From Chelatococcus composti (GTDB taxonomy: Bacteria > Pseudomonadota > Alphaproteobacteria > Rhizobiales > Beijerinckiaceae): a DNA stretch of 64,000 nt. Both the position numbers and the translations under genes were made by a program. Below the pieces are notes generated by a model. That model was not told the origin of the DNA. It saw nothing but the letters and a program-made list of their open reading frames with translations, and made no database searches. The stretch lies in contig NZ_JACHEH010000001.1 in NCBI RefSeq assembly GCF_014201415.1, positions 124,001-188,000 on the forward strand. The letters are read 5' to 3'. This document shows positions 37,776 through 47,387 of this stretch, piece after piece; the first letter of the stretch is position 1; each line of letters starts with the position of its first letter.

Positions 37776-38660
37776 CTAGCGCGCCACCACCTCGATGTCG
37801 CGGTCCTGGCCGCTCTCGACGGTGAACTCGCGCGTGTAGACCTGCCCCTCGTGGCGGGCGATGACAACATACTCGCCCTCGGCCAGGACGAAGGAGGGGA
37901 ACGCGCCGATCTCCTCACGGATGACGTCGCCGCCGGGGGTGAGGACGCTGAAGGCCGTGCCTGCGAAGGCCTCCCCGCCTGCGGTGCGCACGAGCTTCAG
38001 CGTCACCGTGGCGGCGCGGTGATTGAGCGTGGCGTCGGTGAGCTTGCCGCTCTCGACCTTGAGGTCGGCCCGCATCAGGGCGTTGGAATCGCCGTAGTTG
38101 GAAACGACGTGGTAGGTGCCTTCCGGCAGCAGCACCACGGAGCCCGAGCGCGCCTTCTCGACGACGAGGCGCCCCTCGTCGTTGTTGCCGATCGGCACGA
38201 AGACCGAGAAGGTCAGCTTGTCTGGCGGGATGGGCTGCGAGCCCACCGCGCCGCGGATGCGCAGACCGCCGGCCGAGATCGTCAGCCGCTCCACGGTGTC
38301 GCGGATCAGGGATACGCGGCGTGTGGCGCTGGCGAAGCCATAGGCGGCATGGATGCGATAGTCGCCCTTGGGCAGCGTGATGGCGGGGGAGGCCTCCTCC
38401 GACTTCACCATCAGCTGGAAATCCTCGCCGTTCGGCGCGTCGGCATAGATGCGCCAGACGAGTCCGTCGCCGATGGGCTTGGTCTCGCCGGAAAACACGG
38501 CGCTCAGATAGAGCGTTGCCGTGCCCTGCGTGTCCTGGAGCTGCGGTGGCGGTACGTTCTGCAGTCGGGGCGGCATCTGGGCCTGGGCGCCGGCCGCGAG
38601 GAACGTCAGGCCGGCGGCCACGAGGGCGCCCGCGCTCCAACGATTGAGGACCTTGATCAC
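37776..38660 (-). CDS. Secreted protein of unknown function
   Basis: 294 residues from a GTG at 38660 with a signal peptide (LNRWSAGALVAAGLTFLAAGAQA). The mature part has several repeated beta-rich modules, each with a pattern like KGDYRIHAAYGFA, EGTYHVVSNYGDS and EGEYVVIARHEG. These resemble carboxypeptidase-regulatory-like folds, suggesting an envelope scaffold. I cannot name the family. The start is uncertain: the frame extends 24 codons further without a better site. Confidence 0.65.
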   Translation of the reverse strand: MIKVLNRWSAGALVAAGLTFLAAGAQAQMPPRLQNVPPPQLQDTQGTATLYLSAVFSGETKPIGDGLVWRIYADAPNGEDFQLMVKSEEASPAITLPKGDYRIHAAYGFASATRRVSLIRDTVERLTISAGGLRIRGAVGSQPIPPDKLTFSVFVPIGNNDEGRLVVEKARSGSVVLLPEGTYHVVSNYGDSNALMRADLKVESGKLTDATLNHRAATVTLKLVRTAGGEAFAGTAFSVLTPGGDVIREEIGAFPSFVLAEGEYVVIARHEGQVYTREFTVESGQDRDIEVVAR

Positions 38661-38907
38661 GTTGCTCGCATTCCGTTCGTGAACATCCGGCAGAGCCTTC
38701 AATAGGCGTCCCTGGCGGGAGTTGCCACCCAATTGTGAATGGAAGGTGGCACGGGGTCATGGCGCGGGCCTCGTGCAGACGCATCGGCGCACGGCCGGCA
38801 TGCGCGCGGCGGCGTTGACGCCGGGCGGCGAAGCCGCGATGACAGCGACGGGCAAGTGCGCCGAAGCGACGCTTTTTCAGCCAGTTCCAGCCCGGAGCGA
38901 AGAGCCG

Positions 38908-39480
38908 ATGTCGAATGCAACGATCGAACTCCTCAGCGCGCGCCGATCCGTGCCGGCCCGCCAGATGCAGGGCCCGGCGCCGAGCGAGGAGCAACTGAGG
39001 ACGCTCCTGACCATCGCTGCTCGCGTGCCCGATCACGGCAAGCTCGCCCCGTGGCGTTTCATCGTCTTCTCGGGCGAGGCCCGCGAGAAGGCCGCGCAGA
39101 TCATCGCCGCCGCCTTCGCCGCCGATAATCCGGAGGCGGACGAGAAGCGCCTCGCCGCCGAGCGCGAGCGCATGACGGCCGCGCCGCTCGTCGTCGCTGT
39201 CGTCTCGCGCGCGGCCCCGCATCCCAAGATCCCGGAGTGGGAGCAGGTCCTGTCGGCGGGCGCCGTGTGCATGAACCTCATCGTCGCCGCCAATGCCATG
39301 GGCTTCGCGACGAGCTGGGTTACCGGATGGTGCGCCTACGACCGGCGGGTGCTCGATGCGTTCGGCCTCGCTCCGGACGAGCGAATCGCCGGCTTCGTCC
39401 ACATCGGCACGGCGAGCGAGAAGCCGGCTGACCGGCCGCGGCCGGACCTCTCCGCCATCGTCACCCGTTTCGGCGAGTGA
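38908..39480 (+). CDS. Nitroreductase family protein
   Basis: 190 residues of the FMN-dependent nitroreductase fold: ARRSVPARQM, the RVPDHGKLAPWRFIVF segment, and GAVCMNLIVAANAMGFATSW. The RVPDHGKLAPWR pattern is that of the YdjA-like subgroup. It reduces nitro compounds or quinones in family members; the natural substrate is unknown. The ATG at 38908 follows CGAAGAG. The flavin reductase gene follows immediately (4 bp), so they probably form an operon. Confidence 0.9.
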   Translation: MSNATIELLSARRSVPARQMQGPAPSEEQLRTLLTIAARVPDHGKLAPWRFIVFSGEAREKAAQIIAAAFAADNPEADEKRLAAERERMTAAPLVVAVVSRAAPHPKIPEWEQVLSAGAVCMNLIVAANAMGFATSWVTGWCAYDRRVLDAFGLAPDERIAGFVHIGTASEKPADRPRPDLSAIVTRFGE

Positions 39481-39484
39481 GACC

Positions 39485-40090
39485 ATGATTTACGATGCCA
39501 TCGCCTGCGACCACGGGCTGCCGCACGATCCCTTCAAGGCGCTCGTCGCGCCACGGCCGATCGGCTGGATCTCGTCCCTCAGTGAGCGGGGCGAGGCAAA
39601 TCTCGCGCCCTACAGCTTCTTCAACGCCTTCTCGACCCATCCGCCCATCGTCGGCTTTTCCAGCGAGGGGCAGAAGGATTCGCTCGCCTTCATCGCGGAG
39701 ACGGGCGAGTTCGTCTGCAACATCGCCACCTATCCGCTGCGCGAGGCGATGAATGCGACCTCGGCGCCGCTGCCGCGCGGCGTCAGCGAGTTTGAGGCGG
39801 CAGGGCTCGAGCCGGAGCCATCGCACTTCGTCAAGCCGCCGCGGGTGCGCGGCATCGCGGCGGCGCTGGAGTGCAAGCGCCTGCAGATCATCCGGCTGGA
39901 GGATCTGGACGGTCGCGCGCTCGATCGCTGGCTGGTGCTGGGCCAGGTGGTCGGCGTCTACATCGACGACCGCTTCATCAGGAACGGGCTCGTGGACACG
40001 GCTGCCATGCAGCCCATTGCCCGGCTCGGCTACAACGACTACAGCGTCGTGGACGAGGTGTTTTCCCTGGTGCGGCCGAAGGGCGCCTGA
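39485..40090 (+). CDS. Flavin reductase-like (FMN-binding split barrel) protein
   Basis: 201 residues matching the flavin reductase domain family: KALVAPRPIGWISSLSERG, LAPYSFFNAFSTHPPIV, ETGEFVCNIATY. Such proteins bind FMN and may supply reduced flavin to a partner. It starts four bases after the nitroreductase stop, which suggests a functional pair. The gene ends facing the convergent CoA-ester lyase. Confidence 0.87.
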   Translation: MIYDAIACDHGLPHDPFKALVAPRPIGWISSLSERGEANLAPYSFFNAFSTHPPIVGFSSEGQKDSLAFIAETGEFVCNIATYPLREAMNATSAPLPRGVSEFEAAGLEPEPSHFVKPPRVRGIAAALECKRLQIIRLEDLDGRALDRWLVLGQVVGVYIDDRFIRNGLVDTAAMQPIARLGYNDYSVVDEVFSLVRPKGA

Positions 40091-40158
40091 GAAGCGTCAG
40101 GCCCGGTCCGGCCGCTCCCTTGCCCGGAATGGAGGGGTCGGGCACCAACGCAGGGTTT

Positions 40159-41034
40159 TCACCCGTTCTTCGGCACCCGCGCCAGAAGCCGCTCGGCACG
40201 CTTGAGGTGCGGACGGTCGACCATCTCGCCGCGCACGGCGAGCACGCCGGCCTGGGGATTGGCCGCGAAGGCTTCCACGATGGCGCGCGCCTCGGCCACC
40301 GCCTCTGGCGTCGGCGTGAAGGCGGCGTTGATGACCGGCACCTGGGCCGGGTGGATCGCCATCTTGGCCACGAAACCGTCGCGGCGCGCCGCCTCGCATT
40401 CGGCGGCGAGCCCGTCGAGGTCGCGGAAGTTGGTGAAGACAGCGTCGACCGCATCGACGCCCGCCGCTGCCGCACCCATCAGGGTCAGAGAACGGGCGAG
40501 GCGGTAGGGTTCCGCATAGCGGCCGTCGGGCAGGCGGTTCGTCTCGGCCCCGAGATCGGCGGAGAGATCTTCCCCTCCCCAGGCCAGGCCGCAAAGGCGC
40601 TGGCTCGCGCCGGCGTAGGTGCCGAGGGCAAAGACGCCTTGGGCCGTCTCCGTCGCGATGGCGAGGATGCGCGTCCTGCCGTCGTCGAGGCCGAACTCGG
40701 CCTCGCGCACCGCGAGCTTGGCGCCGAGGTGGGACACGTCCGTGCCGCCGGCGGCCTTGGGCAGCACGATGCCGTCGGGTCCGGCGGCCATGACGGTGTC
40801 GAGGTCGTCGTCACTCAGACCGCTGTCGAGCGCATTGATGCGCACGTAGAGCAGCGGCCGCGCCGGCTGCGGCGCGACCTCGCGCAGGAAGTCGGCAGTG
40901 ATGGCGCGGGCAGACGCCTTCTCCGAGAGTGCGACGGAATCCTCGAGGTCGAGAATCAGGGCATCCGCCCCGGCTGTCAGCGCCTTGTCGAGCTTCCTGC
41001 GGCTGTCGCCGGGAACGAAGAGCAGCGAGCGCAT
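40159..41034 (-). CDS. HpcH/HpaI family CoA-ester lyase (CitE-like)
   Basis: 291 residues with the TIM-barrel motifs of the CitE/malyl-CoA lyase family: MRSLLFVPGDSRRKLDKAL, DALILDLEDSVAL, YVRINALDSG and IVLPKAAGG. It cleaves or forms 3-hydroxyacyl-CoA esters such as malyl- or citramalyl-CoA; which one is not certain. The MaoC-type hydratase gene lies just upstream (4 bp), so the two likely act on consecutive CoA intermediates. Confidence 0.88.
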   Translation of the reverse strand: MRSLLFVPGDSRRKLDKALTAGADALILDLEDSVALSEKASARAITADFLREVAPQPARPLLYVRINALDSGLSDDDLDTVMAAGPDGIVLPKAAGGTDVSHLGAKLAVREAEFGLDDGRTRILAIATETAQGVFALGTYAGASQRLCGLAWGGEDLSADLGAETNRLPDGRYAEPYRLARSLTLMGAAAAGVDAVDAVFTNFRDLDGLAAECEAARRDGFVAKMAIHPAQVPVINAAFTPTPEAVAEARAIVEAFAANPQAGVLAVRGEMVDRPHLKRAERLLARVPKNG

Positions 41035-41038
41035 GGCG

Positions 41039-41530
41039 TCACACCGTCGGGCGCTTGCGCATGAAGGCCTGCCGCCGGCATTCGGCCACGAGCGTCCCGT
41101 CCTGCTTGTAGGCGCGGTGCAGGAACTCGACGATGCCGGCGTCCGGGCGCGACTTTGAGCTGCGCACGGAGACCACCTCCGTGGTCACGCTGATGGTGTC
41201 GCCCTCGAAGAGGGGCGCGGGGAAGCGCACGTCCGTCATGCCGAGATTGGCGATGGTGGTGCCCACCGTGGTGTCATTCACCGAAATGCCGATCATCAGG
41301 CCGAGGGTGAACAGGGAATTCATGAGCGGCCGGCCCCACTCGGTCTCGGTGGCGCAGAAATGCGCGTCGATGTGCAGCGGCTGGGGATTGAGCGTCATGT
41401 TGGAGAACAGCATGTTGTCCATCTGCGTCACGGTTCGCGTGAGGCGGTGGCGGATGAGCTGGCCGACGCTGAAGTCCTCGAAATAGAGACCGCCGCGCGG
41501 GTGCGGACTGCCGTTTGCCTGCGCCGTCAT
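41039..41530 (-). CDS. MaoC family dehydratase
   Basis: 163 residues of the hot-dog fold. Markers are LYFEDFSVGQLIRHRLTRTVT, the (R)-hydratase-type segment NPQPLHIDAHFC, and PLFEGDTISV. It hydrates enoyl-CoA esters; with the adjacent lyase it may handle mesaconyl- or methylmalyl-type CoA compounds, as in the mch/mcl gene pair, but that is inference. The ATG at 41530 is the last plausible start; GGAGGGAAG lies about 12 bases upstream. Confidence 0.88.
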   Translation of the reverse strand: MTAQANGSPHPRGGLYFEDFSVGQLIRHRLTRTVTQMDNMLFSNMTLNPQPLHIDAHFCATETEWGRPLMNSLFTLGLMIGISVNDTTVGTTIANLGMTDVRFPAPLFEGDTISVTTEVVSVRSSKSRPDAGIVEFLHRAYKQDGTLVAECRRQAFMRKRPTV

Positions 41531-41720
41531 GACGTTGAGCTTCCCTCCGGGTGCGTTGTTCAGACTTCGTTTACCATAACCGCCCCATGCTGCGAGGCGA
41601 GGCAAATCGCAGTCTTCCCGTTTTCCATGGCTCGGGAAGGCCTGCGATCTGCAAATACGGCTTTGGTGGATGTGCGGGCCGGCGGGGCTCCGGCCGCACC
41701 CACGGCTTGGGATTGGGGCA

Positions 41721-42944
41721 ATGATCATCCGCCGCTTTCTGCTCTGGGTTCGCTCCGCCTCGGCGAGCGAGCGGGCACAGGGCGCCGGGGCGCTCGCGCG
41801 CGCCTATGTCTCGGCCCGGCTCTCGCCCGAGGAGCGGCGGGAGGCGGAGGCGGCGCTGCTCAGCCTTCTCGACGACACGTCGGCGGCCGTGCGTCGCGCC
41901 ATCGCGCGCGAGCTCGGTGCGGAACTCGACGTGCCGCGCCATCTCGTGCTGGCTCTTGCGCGCGATCAGAGCGACGTTGCCGCGCTCGTCCTCGCCCGCT
42001 CGCCGGTGCTGCTGGCCTCCGATCTCGTCGATTGCGTGGAGACGGGCGATGCGCTCGCCCAGACGGCCATTGCCGTGCGTCCGGGCCTGCCGCTCGCCGT
42101 GGCCTCGGCGCTCGCTTCCGTCGGCGCGCCGGATGCGCTCGTTGCCCTCGCCGACAATCACACCGCAGTGCTGCCCGAGCAGTTGATGCACCGCATGCTT
42201 GAGCGCCATGCGAAGCTGCCCGCCCTGCGCGAGGCACTGCTGGCGCGGCCCGGCCTGCCGGCCGCGGTGCGCCAGCGGATCGCCGCGGCCGTGGCCGAGC
42301 AGCTGACGGCTTTCGTCACCCGCCGGCGCTGGCTCCGCACGGAGCGGGCGGAAGGCGCGGCGCGCGAGGCCTGCGAAAGGGCGACGCTCATGATCGCTGC
42401 CGCGGAACGGGACGATGCCGCCCTCGCTGCGCTCGTGCGGCTGTTGCGGGCGGAGGGACGGCTGACGCCGCGCCTGCTGCTGCGCGGGCTTCTCAGCGGG
42501 GAGGAGCGGCTGTTCATCTGGGCGCTGGCCGAGCTCGCCGATGTCCCGTCCGGGCGTGTCGCGGCGCTCGCCGCTGACGAGCGGGGCAGGGGGCGGGGGG
42601 CCCTCCTGGAGCGTGCCGGCATCCCGGACGCCCTGCGGCCGGCCTTCCTCGCCGCATGGAGCGCCTGCCGATCGTTCGCCCGACAGGGGCAGAGCGATGG
42701 CGACCCCATCGGCCTTCGCCAGCCAATCCTGCAGCGGGTGATCGACGCCTGCGCCTTGCGCGGCGAGGCCGACGGCGACGCGCTGACCGCGCTGCTTCGG
42801 CGCTTCGAGGCGGAAGTGGCGCGCGAGGAAGCTCGCGATACCACGGCGCTGCTTGTGGAGAATGCGGCGCTCGGCGCGCTGATTGAGGCAGACCGGGCGG
42901 TCATCGACCGGCAGCGGCCGGCGCCGGGGATGATCGCTGCCTGA
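41721..42944 (+). CDS. DUF2336 domain protein
   Basis: 407 residues, Ala- and Leu-rich and almost entirely helical, matching the DUF2336 family of alphaproteobacteria. The N-terminal part (about 20-150) has HEAT-like helix pairs (TSAAVRRAIARELGAEL, SDVAALVLARSPVLL). No enzymatic motif is seen. Its function is unknown. The ATG at 41721 follows TTGGGGC. Confidence 0.83.
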   Translation: MIIRRFLLWVRSASASERAQGAGALARAYVSARLSPEERREAEAALLSLLDDTSAAVRRAIARELGAELDVPRHLVLALARDQSDVAALVLARSPVLLASDLVDCVETGDALAQTAIAVRPGLPLAVASALASVGAPDALVALADNHTAVLPEQLMHRMLERHAKLPALREALLARPGLPAAVRQRIAAAVAEQLTAFVTRRRWLRTERAEGAAREACERATLMIAAAERDDAALAALVRLLRAEGRLTPRLLLRGLLSGEERLFIWALAELADVPSGRVAALAADERGRGRGALLERAGIPDALRPAFLAAWSACRSFARQGQSDGDPIGLRQPILQRVIDACALRGEADGDALTALLRRFEAEVAREEARDTTALLVENAALGALIEADRAVIDRQRPAPGMIAA

Positions 42945-42950
42945 ACGCCT

Positions 42951-43724
42951 TCAGTAGCCGAACTGCTCGCGCAGGATACGCTCGTCCAGGCTGTGGCCGG
43001 GATCGTGCAGCATGACGAGGTCGACGCTGCGGTCCATGGCGATGTCGACCCGCGTCACCGAGCGGAACTCCGTATGGTCGGCCACGGCGCTGACGGGGCG
43101 CTTGTCGGCCTCGAGCACGTCGACACGCACCCGCGCGTGATCCGGCAGGAGCGCCCCGCGCCAGCGCCGCGGGCGGAAGGCCGAAATCGGCGTCAGCGCG
43201 AGCAGCGGGGCGTTGAGGGGCAGGATCGGCCCGTTGGCGGAGAGGTTGTAGGCGGTTGAGCCCGCCGGCGTGGCGACGAGCAGGCCGTCGGCTGTCAGCT
43301 CCTCGAGCCGCACCTGGCCGTCCACCGAGACGCGCAGCTTGGCCGCCTGATAGGTCTGGCGCAACATCGAGACCTCGTTGATGGCGCGCGCCTGGTGCGG
43401 CTTGCCGGTCGCGTCGTGCGCGATCATCAGCAGGGGATGCACCACGCTGCGCTCGGCGTGCTCCAGCCGGTCGACGAGGTCGTTCTCGTGGAACTCGTTC
43501 ATCAGGAAGCCGACGGAGCCGCGGTTCATGCCGTAGATCGGCTTTCCCGTGCCCATGAAGCGGTGCAGCGTCTGCAGCATCAGGCCGTCGCCGCCCAGGG
43601 CGACGATCACATCGGCTTCCTCCGGTGGGTGTGTGCCGTAGCGTGCAACGAGGCTGGCCGCGGCCTGCTGGGCCTCGGGAGTGTCGCTTGCGACGATGGC
43701 AATCTTACCGAATCGGCGGGCCAT
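42951..43724 (-). CDS. nadK: NAD kinase
   Basis: 257 residues with the kinase signature [18 protein letters not shown] and the NE[VM]S and [14 protein letters not shown] motifs of the NAD-kinase/diacylglycerol-kinase fold. It phosphorylates NAD to NADP. The ATG at 43724 fits the family start [12 protein letters not shown]. The frame extends upstream but is a shadow. It is the only NAD kinase seen in the window. Confidence 0.96.
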   Translation of the reverse strand: MARRFGKIAIVASDTPEAQQAAASLVARYGTHPPEEADVIVALGGDGLMLQTLHRFMGTGKPIYGMNRGSVGFLMNEFHENDLVDRLEHAERSVVHPLLMIAHDATGKPHQARAINEVSMLRQTYQAAKLRVSVDGQVRLEELTADGLLVATPAGSTAYNLSANGPILPLNAPLLALTPISAFRPRRWRGALLPDHARVRVDVLEADKRPVSAVADHTEFRSVTRVDIAMDRSVDLVMLHDPGHSLDERILREQFGY

Positions 43725-43863
43725 GGGCGCCCCTGTCCTGGCGAGCCGAAGCGACGCGGGCGGCGCCCGGCGTCTGGATCGGCGGGGATGAGAGCCATAG
43801 CCGCAAACGGGGCGCCGCGTCCAGTTGGCTCGCGCGGTTCGGAAAGGGGACGGCGTGCCGCTC

Positions 43864-44838
43864 TCAGATGATGGGGCTCCACGCCACGGGCACGAAGGCG
43901 AAGCCGTTGCCGTCACGGGCGATGTGGCCGGTCGCCGGGAAGGGCGCGTGGTAGAAGGCCACCTGCAGACGCTCGCTCGCCACCATGTCGAGCAGGCGGC
44001 GGCGCGTCTGGCGCGCCATCTCGCCGTCGATGTCGAAGACGGCCTGCCAGTCGGGATTGCGGACGAAGAGGGCCGGGTGGTTGGTGGTGTCGCTCAGCGC
44101 CATGAGCTGCCCGTTGCCGGCAGAGATGACGAAGGCCATGTGGCCGGGCGTGTGGCCATAGGCGGCGACGGCGGTCACGTTGGGCACGACCTCGCTCTCG
44201 GGCGCGAAACGTTTCACCTCCTTCGCGATGGGGCCGAAGACGCGGCGCACGTTCTGGAACGCGCCCTTCATTCCCTCCGGCGCCGCAGCCATCTTGGCGT
44301 CGTCCATCCAGAAGGCCCATTCGGCCTCCGGCACCAGCACCTCGGCGCCGGGGAAGACGGCGGTGCCGTCCTTCAGCCTGAGCCCGTTGATGTGATCGCC
44401 GTGGAAATGGCTGATGATGACGGTCTCAACCGCGGCCGGGTCAAAGCCCGCGGCGCGAAAGTTCGCCATCCACTGGCCGCTGGTCGGCGCGCCCGAATCG
44501 CCGTTGCCTGTGTCGATGAGCGTCAGCTTTCCGCCCCTGTCGATGACGAGCGTGGTGAAGGGAATGGTGATGGTCTCGCGCGGCAGGAAGGCAGAGTCGA
44601 GCGCGCCCTGCACCTCGCCGGGCTCCGCATTGCGGACGAGCCCCTCGACCGGACGGTGGGCGACCCCGTCGGTGACGGCCGTGACCATCAGATCCCCCAC
44701 CTTGTAGCGATAGAAGCCGGGCGCCTGACGGTCGGGTTCGACAGGAGTGGAGGCAGGCAGCGTCTGGGCGGAGGCAGGGGCAGTCATCGCACTTCCGATT
44801 GCGGCAGCCGAGACGAGCAGACTGCGGCGATCCAGCAT
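43864..44838 (-). CDS. Exported metallo-beta-lactamase fold hydrolase
   Basis: 324 residues. The N-terminus [17 protein letters not shown] is a twin-arginine-like signal, so the enzyme is probably exported. The metal site is [12 protein letters not shown], then a His in [10 protein letters not shown], Asp in MALSDTTNH, and a last His near [12 protein letters not shown]. The fold includes lactonases and hydrolases; the substrate is unknown. The ATG at 44838 is preceded by GGGAGGG; an ATG 18 bases upstream is an alternative. Confidence 0.87.
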   Translation of the reverse strand: MLDRRSLLVSAAAIGSAMTAPASAQTLPASTPVEPDRQAPGFYRYKVGDLMVTAVTDGVAHRPVEGLVRNAEPGEVQGALDSAFLPRETITIPFTTLVIDRGGKLTLIDTGNGDSGAPTSGQWMANFRAAGFDPAAVETVIISHFHGDHINGLRLKDGTAVFPGAEVLVPEAEWAFWMDDAKMAAAPEGMKGAFQNVRRVFGPIAKEVKRFAPESEVVPNVTAVAAYGHTPGHMAFVISAGNGQLMALSDTTNHPALFVRNPDWQAVFDIDGEMARQTRRRLLDMVASERLQVAFYHAPFPATGHIARDGNGFAFVPVAWSPII

Positions 44839-45104
44839 GGCACTTTCCCTCCCCATGGCAATTGATTCTGTCCGGCAATCCGGCTGCCGGAAGAACGCGC
44901 GTCCGGCCGGCAGACCAATATGGTCCACAAGGCCGCACTGAGGGTCGATCCGCGGTCGCGTCACAAGTGTGTGACCCTTGTGGGTGACTCTTTGGGGGCG
45001 CATGGACGAAATGCCGCGCTGCTGGCGCACGCCGCCTCGCGCCATCATATTCTCGCCGGCAGGGCGTGATGAGCTCGCGGCCAGAGGTTGAGAAGGATCA
45101 GAGC

Positions 45105-45416
45105 ATGCAGGGGTATGATCCCCGTTTCGGCCCCCAGATACGAATCCTGCGTCTGTCCCGCTGGCAATTGTGGCTTGCCGCTGCGGTGGGGCTGGCGCTC
45201 GTCGTCACGCTCGCCATCGTTGCAGCCGGCGTCTTTCTCGTCGTGCTGCCGGTCGTGGTGGTCGCGGGGCTGGGCTATCACCTGTGGATGAAGTGGCGCG
45301 GGCCGCGCCCGGCGGGGCGCGCCGACGACATGGTGATTGATGCCGAGTACACGATCGTGCACCGCGAGGAGGAGCGGCATGTCGAAGCGCGCCGCATCTC
45401 GGGCGATCGCAGGTAG
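45105..45416 (+). CDS. Small membrane protein of unknown function
   Basis: 103 residues with one long hydrophobic stretch (about residues 22-60: LWLAAAVGLALVVTLAI, VFLVVLPVVVVAGLGY) that could form two membrane helices, followed by a charged cytoplasmic tail (YTIVHREEERHVEARR). No family is recognised. The ATG at 45105 follows AAGGATC; in-frame starts at 45066 and 45069 are possible. Confidence 0.6.
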   Translation: MQGYDPRFGPQIRILRLSRWQLWLAAAVGLALVVTLAIVAAGVFLVVLPVVVVAGLGYHLWMKWRGPRPAGRADDMVIDAEYTIVHREEERHVEARRISGDRR

Positions 45417-45461
45417 GCGCCGGCTGCGCGCAGCCAGGCGGAAAAGGGGCGGGGCGCCCCT

Positions 45462-45737
45462 TCAGCGCCGCCGTGGCGGGGGGCCGCGGCGTCCGGCTCC
45501 GGGGCCGGCACCGCTGTCGGTCTTGTGGCGGAAGGTGATGCGGCCCTTGTCCATGTCGTAGGGCGTCATCTCGACCGTCACCCGGTCGCCCGCGAGGGTG
45601 CGGATGCGGTGCCGCTTCATGCGGCCGGCGATGTAGGCCAGGATCTCGTGGTCGTTCTCGAGGACGACGCGGAACTTGCCGTCAGGCAGTACGTCGATAA
45701 CGGTGCCTTCGAACTCGATGGTATCTTCTTTCGACAA
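45462..45737 (-). CDS. infA: Translation initiation factor IF-1 with a basic tail
   Basis: 91 residues with the IF-1 OB-fold: [22 protein letters not shown] and [35 protein letters not shown]. It then has a short Gly/Pro/Arg tail absent from typical 72-residue IF-1. It guides start-site selection on the 30S subunit. The start is TTG at 45737, preceded by AAAGGAAGAG; there is no ATG in a suitable place. The sequence differs from the usual alphaproteobacterial version, so a second copy elsewhere is possible. Confidence 0.9.
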   Translation of the reverse strand: MSKEDTIEFEGTVIDVLPDGKFRVVLENDHEILAYIAGRMKRHRIRTLAGDRVTVEMTPYDMDKGRITFRHKTDSGAGPGAGRRGPPPRRR

Positions 45738-46081
45738 CAGCTCTTCCTTTCAGAACGCGGAGGCTCTCTCCGCTGCGGCAGCAGCGCCGGCGCCCGGGGG
45801 GGCGGCGATGCGCAGGCCGCAAGGCTCATGACGAGCGCGGTACGGTTCGCATGAGCCGATGGCCGACAGCCCGCCGTGCGGCGCGCCCTTGAGCGGTTCC
45901 TGGACTGTGCGGCTTGCCAATGACGGCGCCACCGGGCGATCGAGGAACACGACCGAAGCATCCGGGTGCCTGAGAGGCACGAGGCTGGCCGGAGGGCGCC
46001 ACGCGGTGCTCATAGCACGGATTGCCCTATCCGCGCCAACAAAAGCGTCGCCGCGGATGCCCGTGCCTCATCACGTCTGCG
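45738..46081. other. 344-bp region without a supported gene, upstream of infA
   Basis: The region upstream of infA is very GC-rich. One leftward frame from 46013 to 45750 could encode 87 residues, but composition is Pro/Ala/Arg-rich and I recognise nothing. It may be untranslated leader for infA. Confidence 0.4.
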
Positions 46082-46201
46082 CTACAGAACGAGCCAGGCG
46101 AGCACGGCGAGGGCAAGGCTGGCGAGCAGGATGATGAGGACAGGCCGTCCGAGCCGCCCTTGCCTGGCTTCGCGCGGAGTGAGTTCAGGTTTTTCGTCCA
46201 T
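46082..46201 (-). CDS. 39-residue single-helix membrane protein
   Basis: This is a very short gene. The ATG at 46201 is preceded by GGAGGCGAG. The product starts DEKPELTPREARQGRLG, a polar cytoplasmic segment, then one hydrophobic helix VLIILLASLALAVLAWLV and stops. Short proteins with the LTPxEARQG start and a single helix are widespread in Hyphomicrobiales; their function is unknown. Confidence 0.72.
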   Translation of the reverse strand: MDEKPELTPREARQGRLGRPVLIILLASLALAVLAWLVL

Positions 46202-46356
46202 CTCTCGCCTCCGTGCCGGGTGCAGGGTATGGGCTCGCGCGGGGTGCGACGGTCTGCGCGCTATGGGACGGCTGGTTTTGCGTGGCCGAAGTGACGTCGC
46301 CCACAGCGGCGGATGCCTTGCGGGCGACGATCAGCAGCCTTCGCGGGCCTTTTCGC

Positions 46357-46614
46357 TCAGTAGCACTCGCGATAGCGGCGCCCGCGATAGTAGTAGGTCT
46401 CGCACTGCTGCCCTGTCGCAGCGCCCACCATGGCGCCGCCGGCCGCACCGATGGCGCCGCCCACGACAGCGCCGCCGGCTGTTCCAGTCGCCGCGCCGCC
46501 GACAGCTGCACCGGCCGCCCCGCCGATGAGCGCGCCCCCTACGGCGCGTTCCTCCGGAGTGTTGCACGCAGCAAGGGTGAGGGCCACAGCGGCGCAGACA
46601 ATATATTTCGTCAT
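46357..46614 (-). CDS. Glycine-zipper lipoprotein
   Basis: 85 residues. The lipobox is VALTLAACN (Cys17), so it is a lipoprotein. The mature part is a run of Gly/Ala repeats of glycine-zipper type (GGALIGGAAGAAVGGAATG and on), ending in CETYYYRGRRYRECY. Such proteins are found in the outer membrane, sometimes as structural or stress-related factors. The ATG at 46614 follows AAGGATG. Confidence 0.78.
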   Translation of the reverse strand: MTKYIVCAAVALTLAACNTPEERAVGGALIGGAAGAAVGGAATGTAGGAVVGGAIGAAGGAMVGAATGQQCETYYYRGRRYRECY

Positions 46615-46797
46615 GTGGTCATCCTTTCGGATCTTCCTGGTGCTTTCTGGGGAAGCCGCTCGTCGTGCAGTGCATGAGTGCTTCCGCCATGCGTGCTTCC
46701 GAAAAGCAAAACGCATCATCTGCCTGTTGGGTTCCAGGACAGTGCGGTTTCTCTCTTGCCGTGTGTTTGCGTCAGTTCTGGGGCCGACGCGCCGTTC

Positions 46798-47004
46798 TCA
46801 CCTGCGGTCGTCGCGGTGCAGGCGGATGAGCTTCTTGCCCAGGTCGCTGATGACGATGCGCTGCGGCCGGGCCACGGCGAGCCCGAGATTGAGGAGGAGG
46901 TCGCGCATGAGCGGCGGGATGAAGTCAGCCTCCGGCGCGCCGCGGTTGAGGCGCTGCAGGGCTTCCCATTCCTCCTCCGACAGGTCGGACCGATCGACAG
47001 CCAT
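46798..47004 (-). CDS. Small soluble protein of unknown function
   Basis: 68 residues, starting AVDRSDLSEEEWEALQRL and ending VISDLGKKLIRLHRDD. The C-terminal half looks like a small winged-helix element, but I do not recognise a family. AAGGTCCGGGA lies upstream of the ATG. It precedes the tRNA-Thr gene on the other strand. Confidence 0.6.
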   Translation of the reverse strand: MAVDRSDLSEEEWEALQRLNRGAPEADFIPPLMRDLLLNLGLAVARPQRIVISDLGKKLIRLHRDDRR

Positions 47005-47110
47005 ATATTCCCGGACCTTCGTGCGCTCGCGCGGTCTCCCGCCTGCGGACCGGCAGCCATTGCCTCTTGCGGCAGGTGGCGAAGCCTGTTAGCCGAAATG
47101 CGGGTCCAGC

Positions 47111-47186
47111 GCCGGTTTAGCTCAGTTGGTAGAGCAACCGCCTTGTAAGCGGTAGGTCGTCAGTTCGAGTCTGACAACCGGCACCA
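47111..47186 (+). tRNA. tRNA-Thr (UGU)
   Basis: A 76-nt tRNA: acceptor GCCGGTT/AACCGGC, D arm GCTC/GAGC, anticodon stem ACCGC/GCGGT around CTTGTAA (anticodon TGT), T arm GTCAG/CTGAC and encoded CCA. All stems pair fully. Confidence 0.97.
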
Positions 47187-47387
47187 TCTTCATCTTCCGG
47201 CCCGTTCTGCCGCTTGTCCACGCCGACGAGAATTGTGTGTTTCGGCAGGGTGCTGCTTTCGGGCGGCCTGCCGCCGATGACGCGTGCGACGACGCACGCC
47301 TTCCTGCCCGGCATGAGGGCACAGTTCCCTCACATCCGATCTGCGCAAACATCCTCGATGCAACGGATGCAACCGGAGTATGGAACG

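Noticed and set aside
45750..46013. An 87-codon frame upstream of infA
   Set aside because: Pro/Ala/Arg-rich with no similarity; kept only as an unresolved intergenic region.
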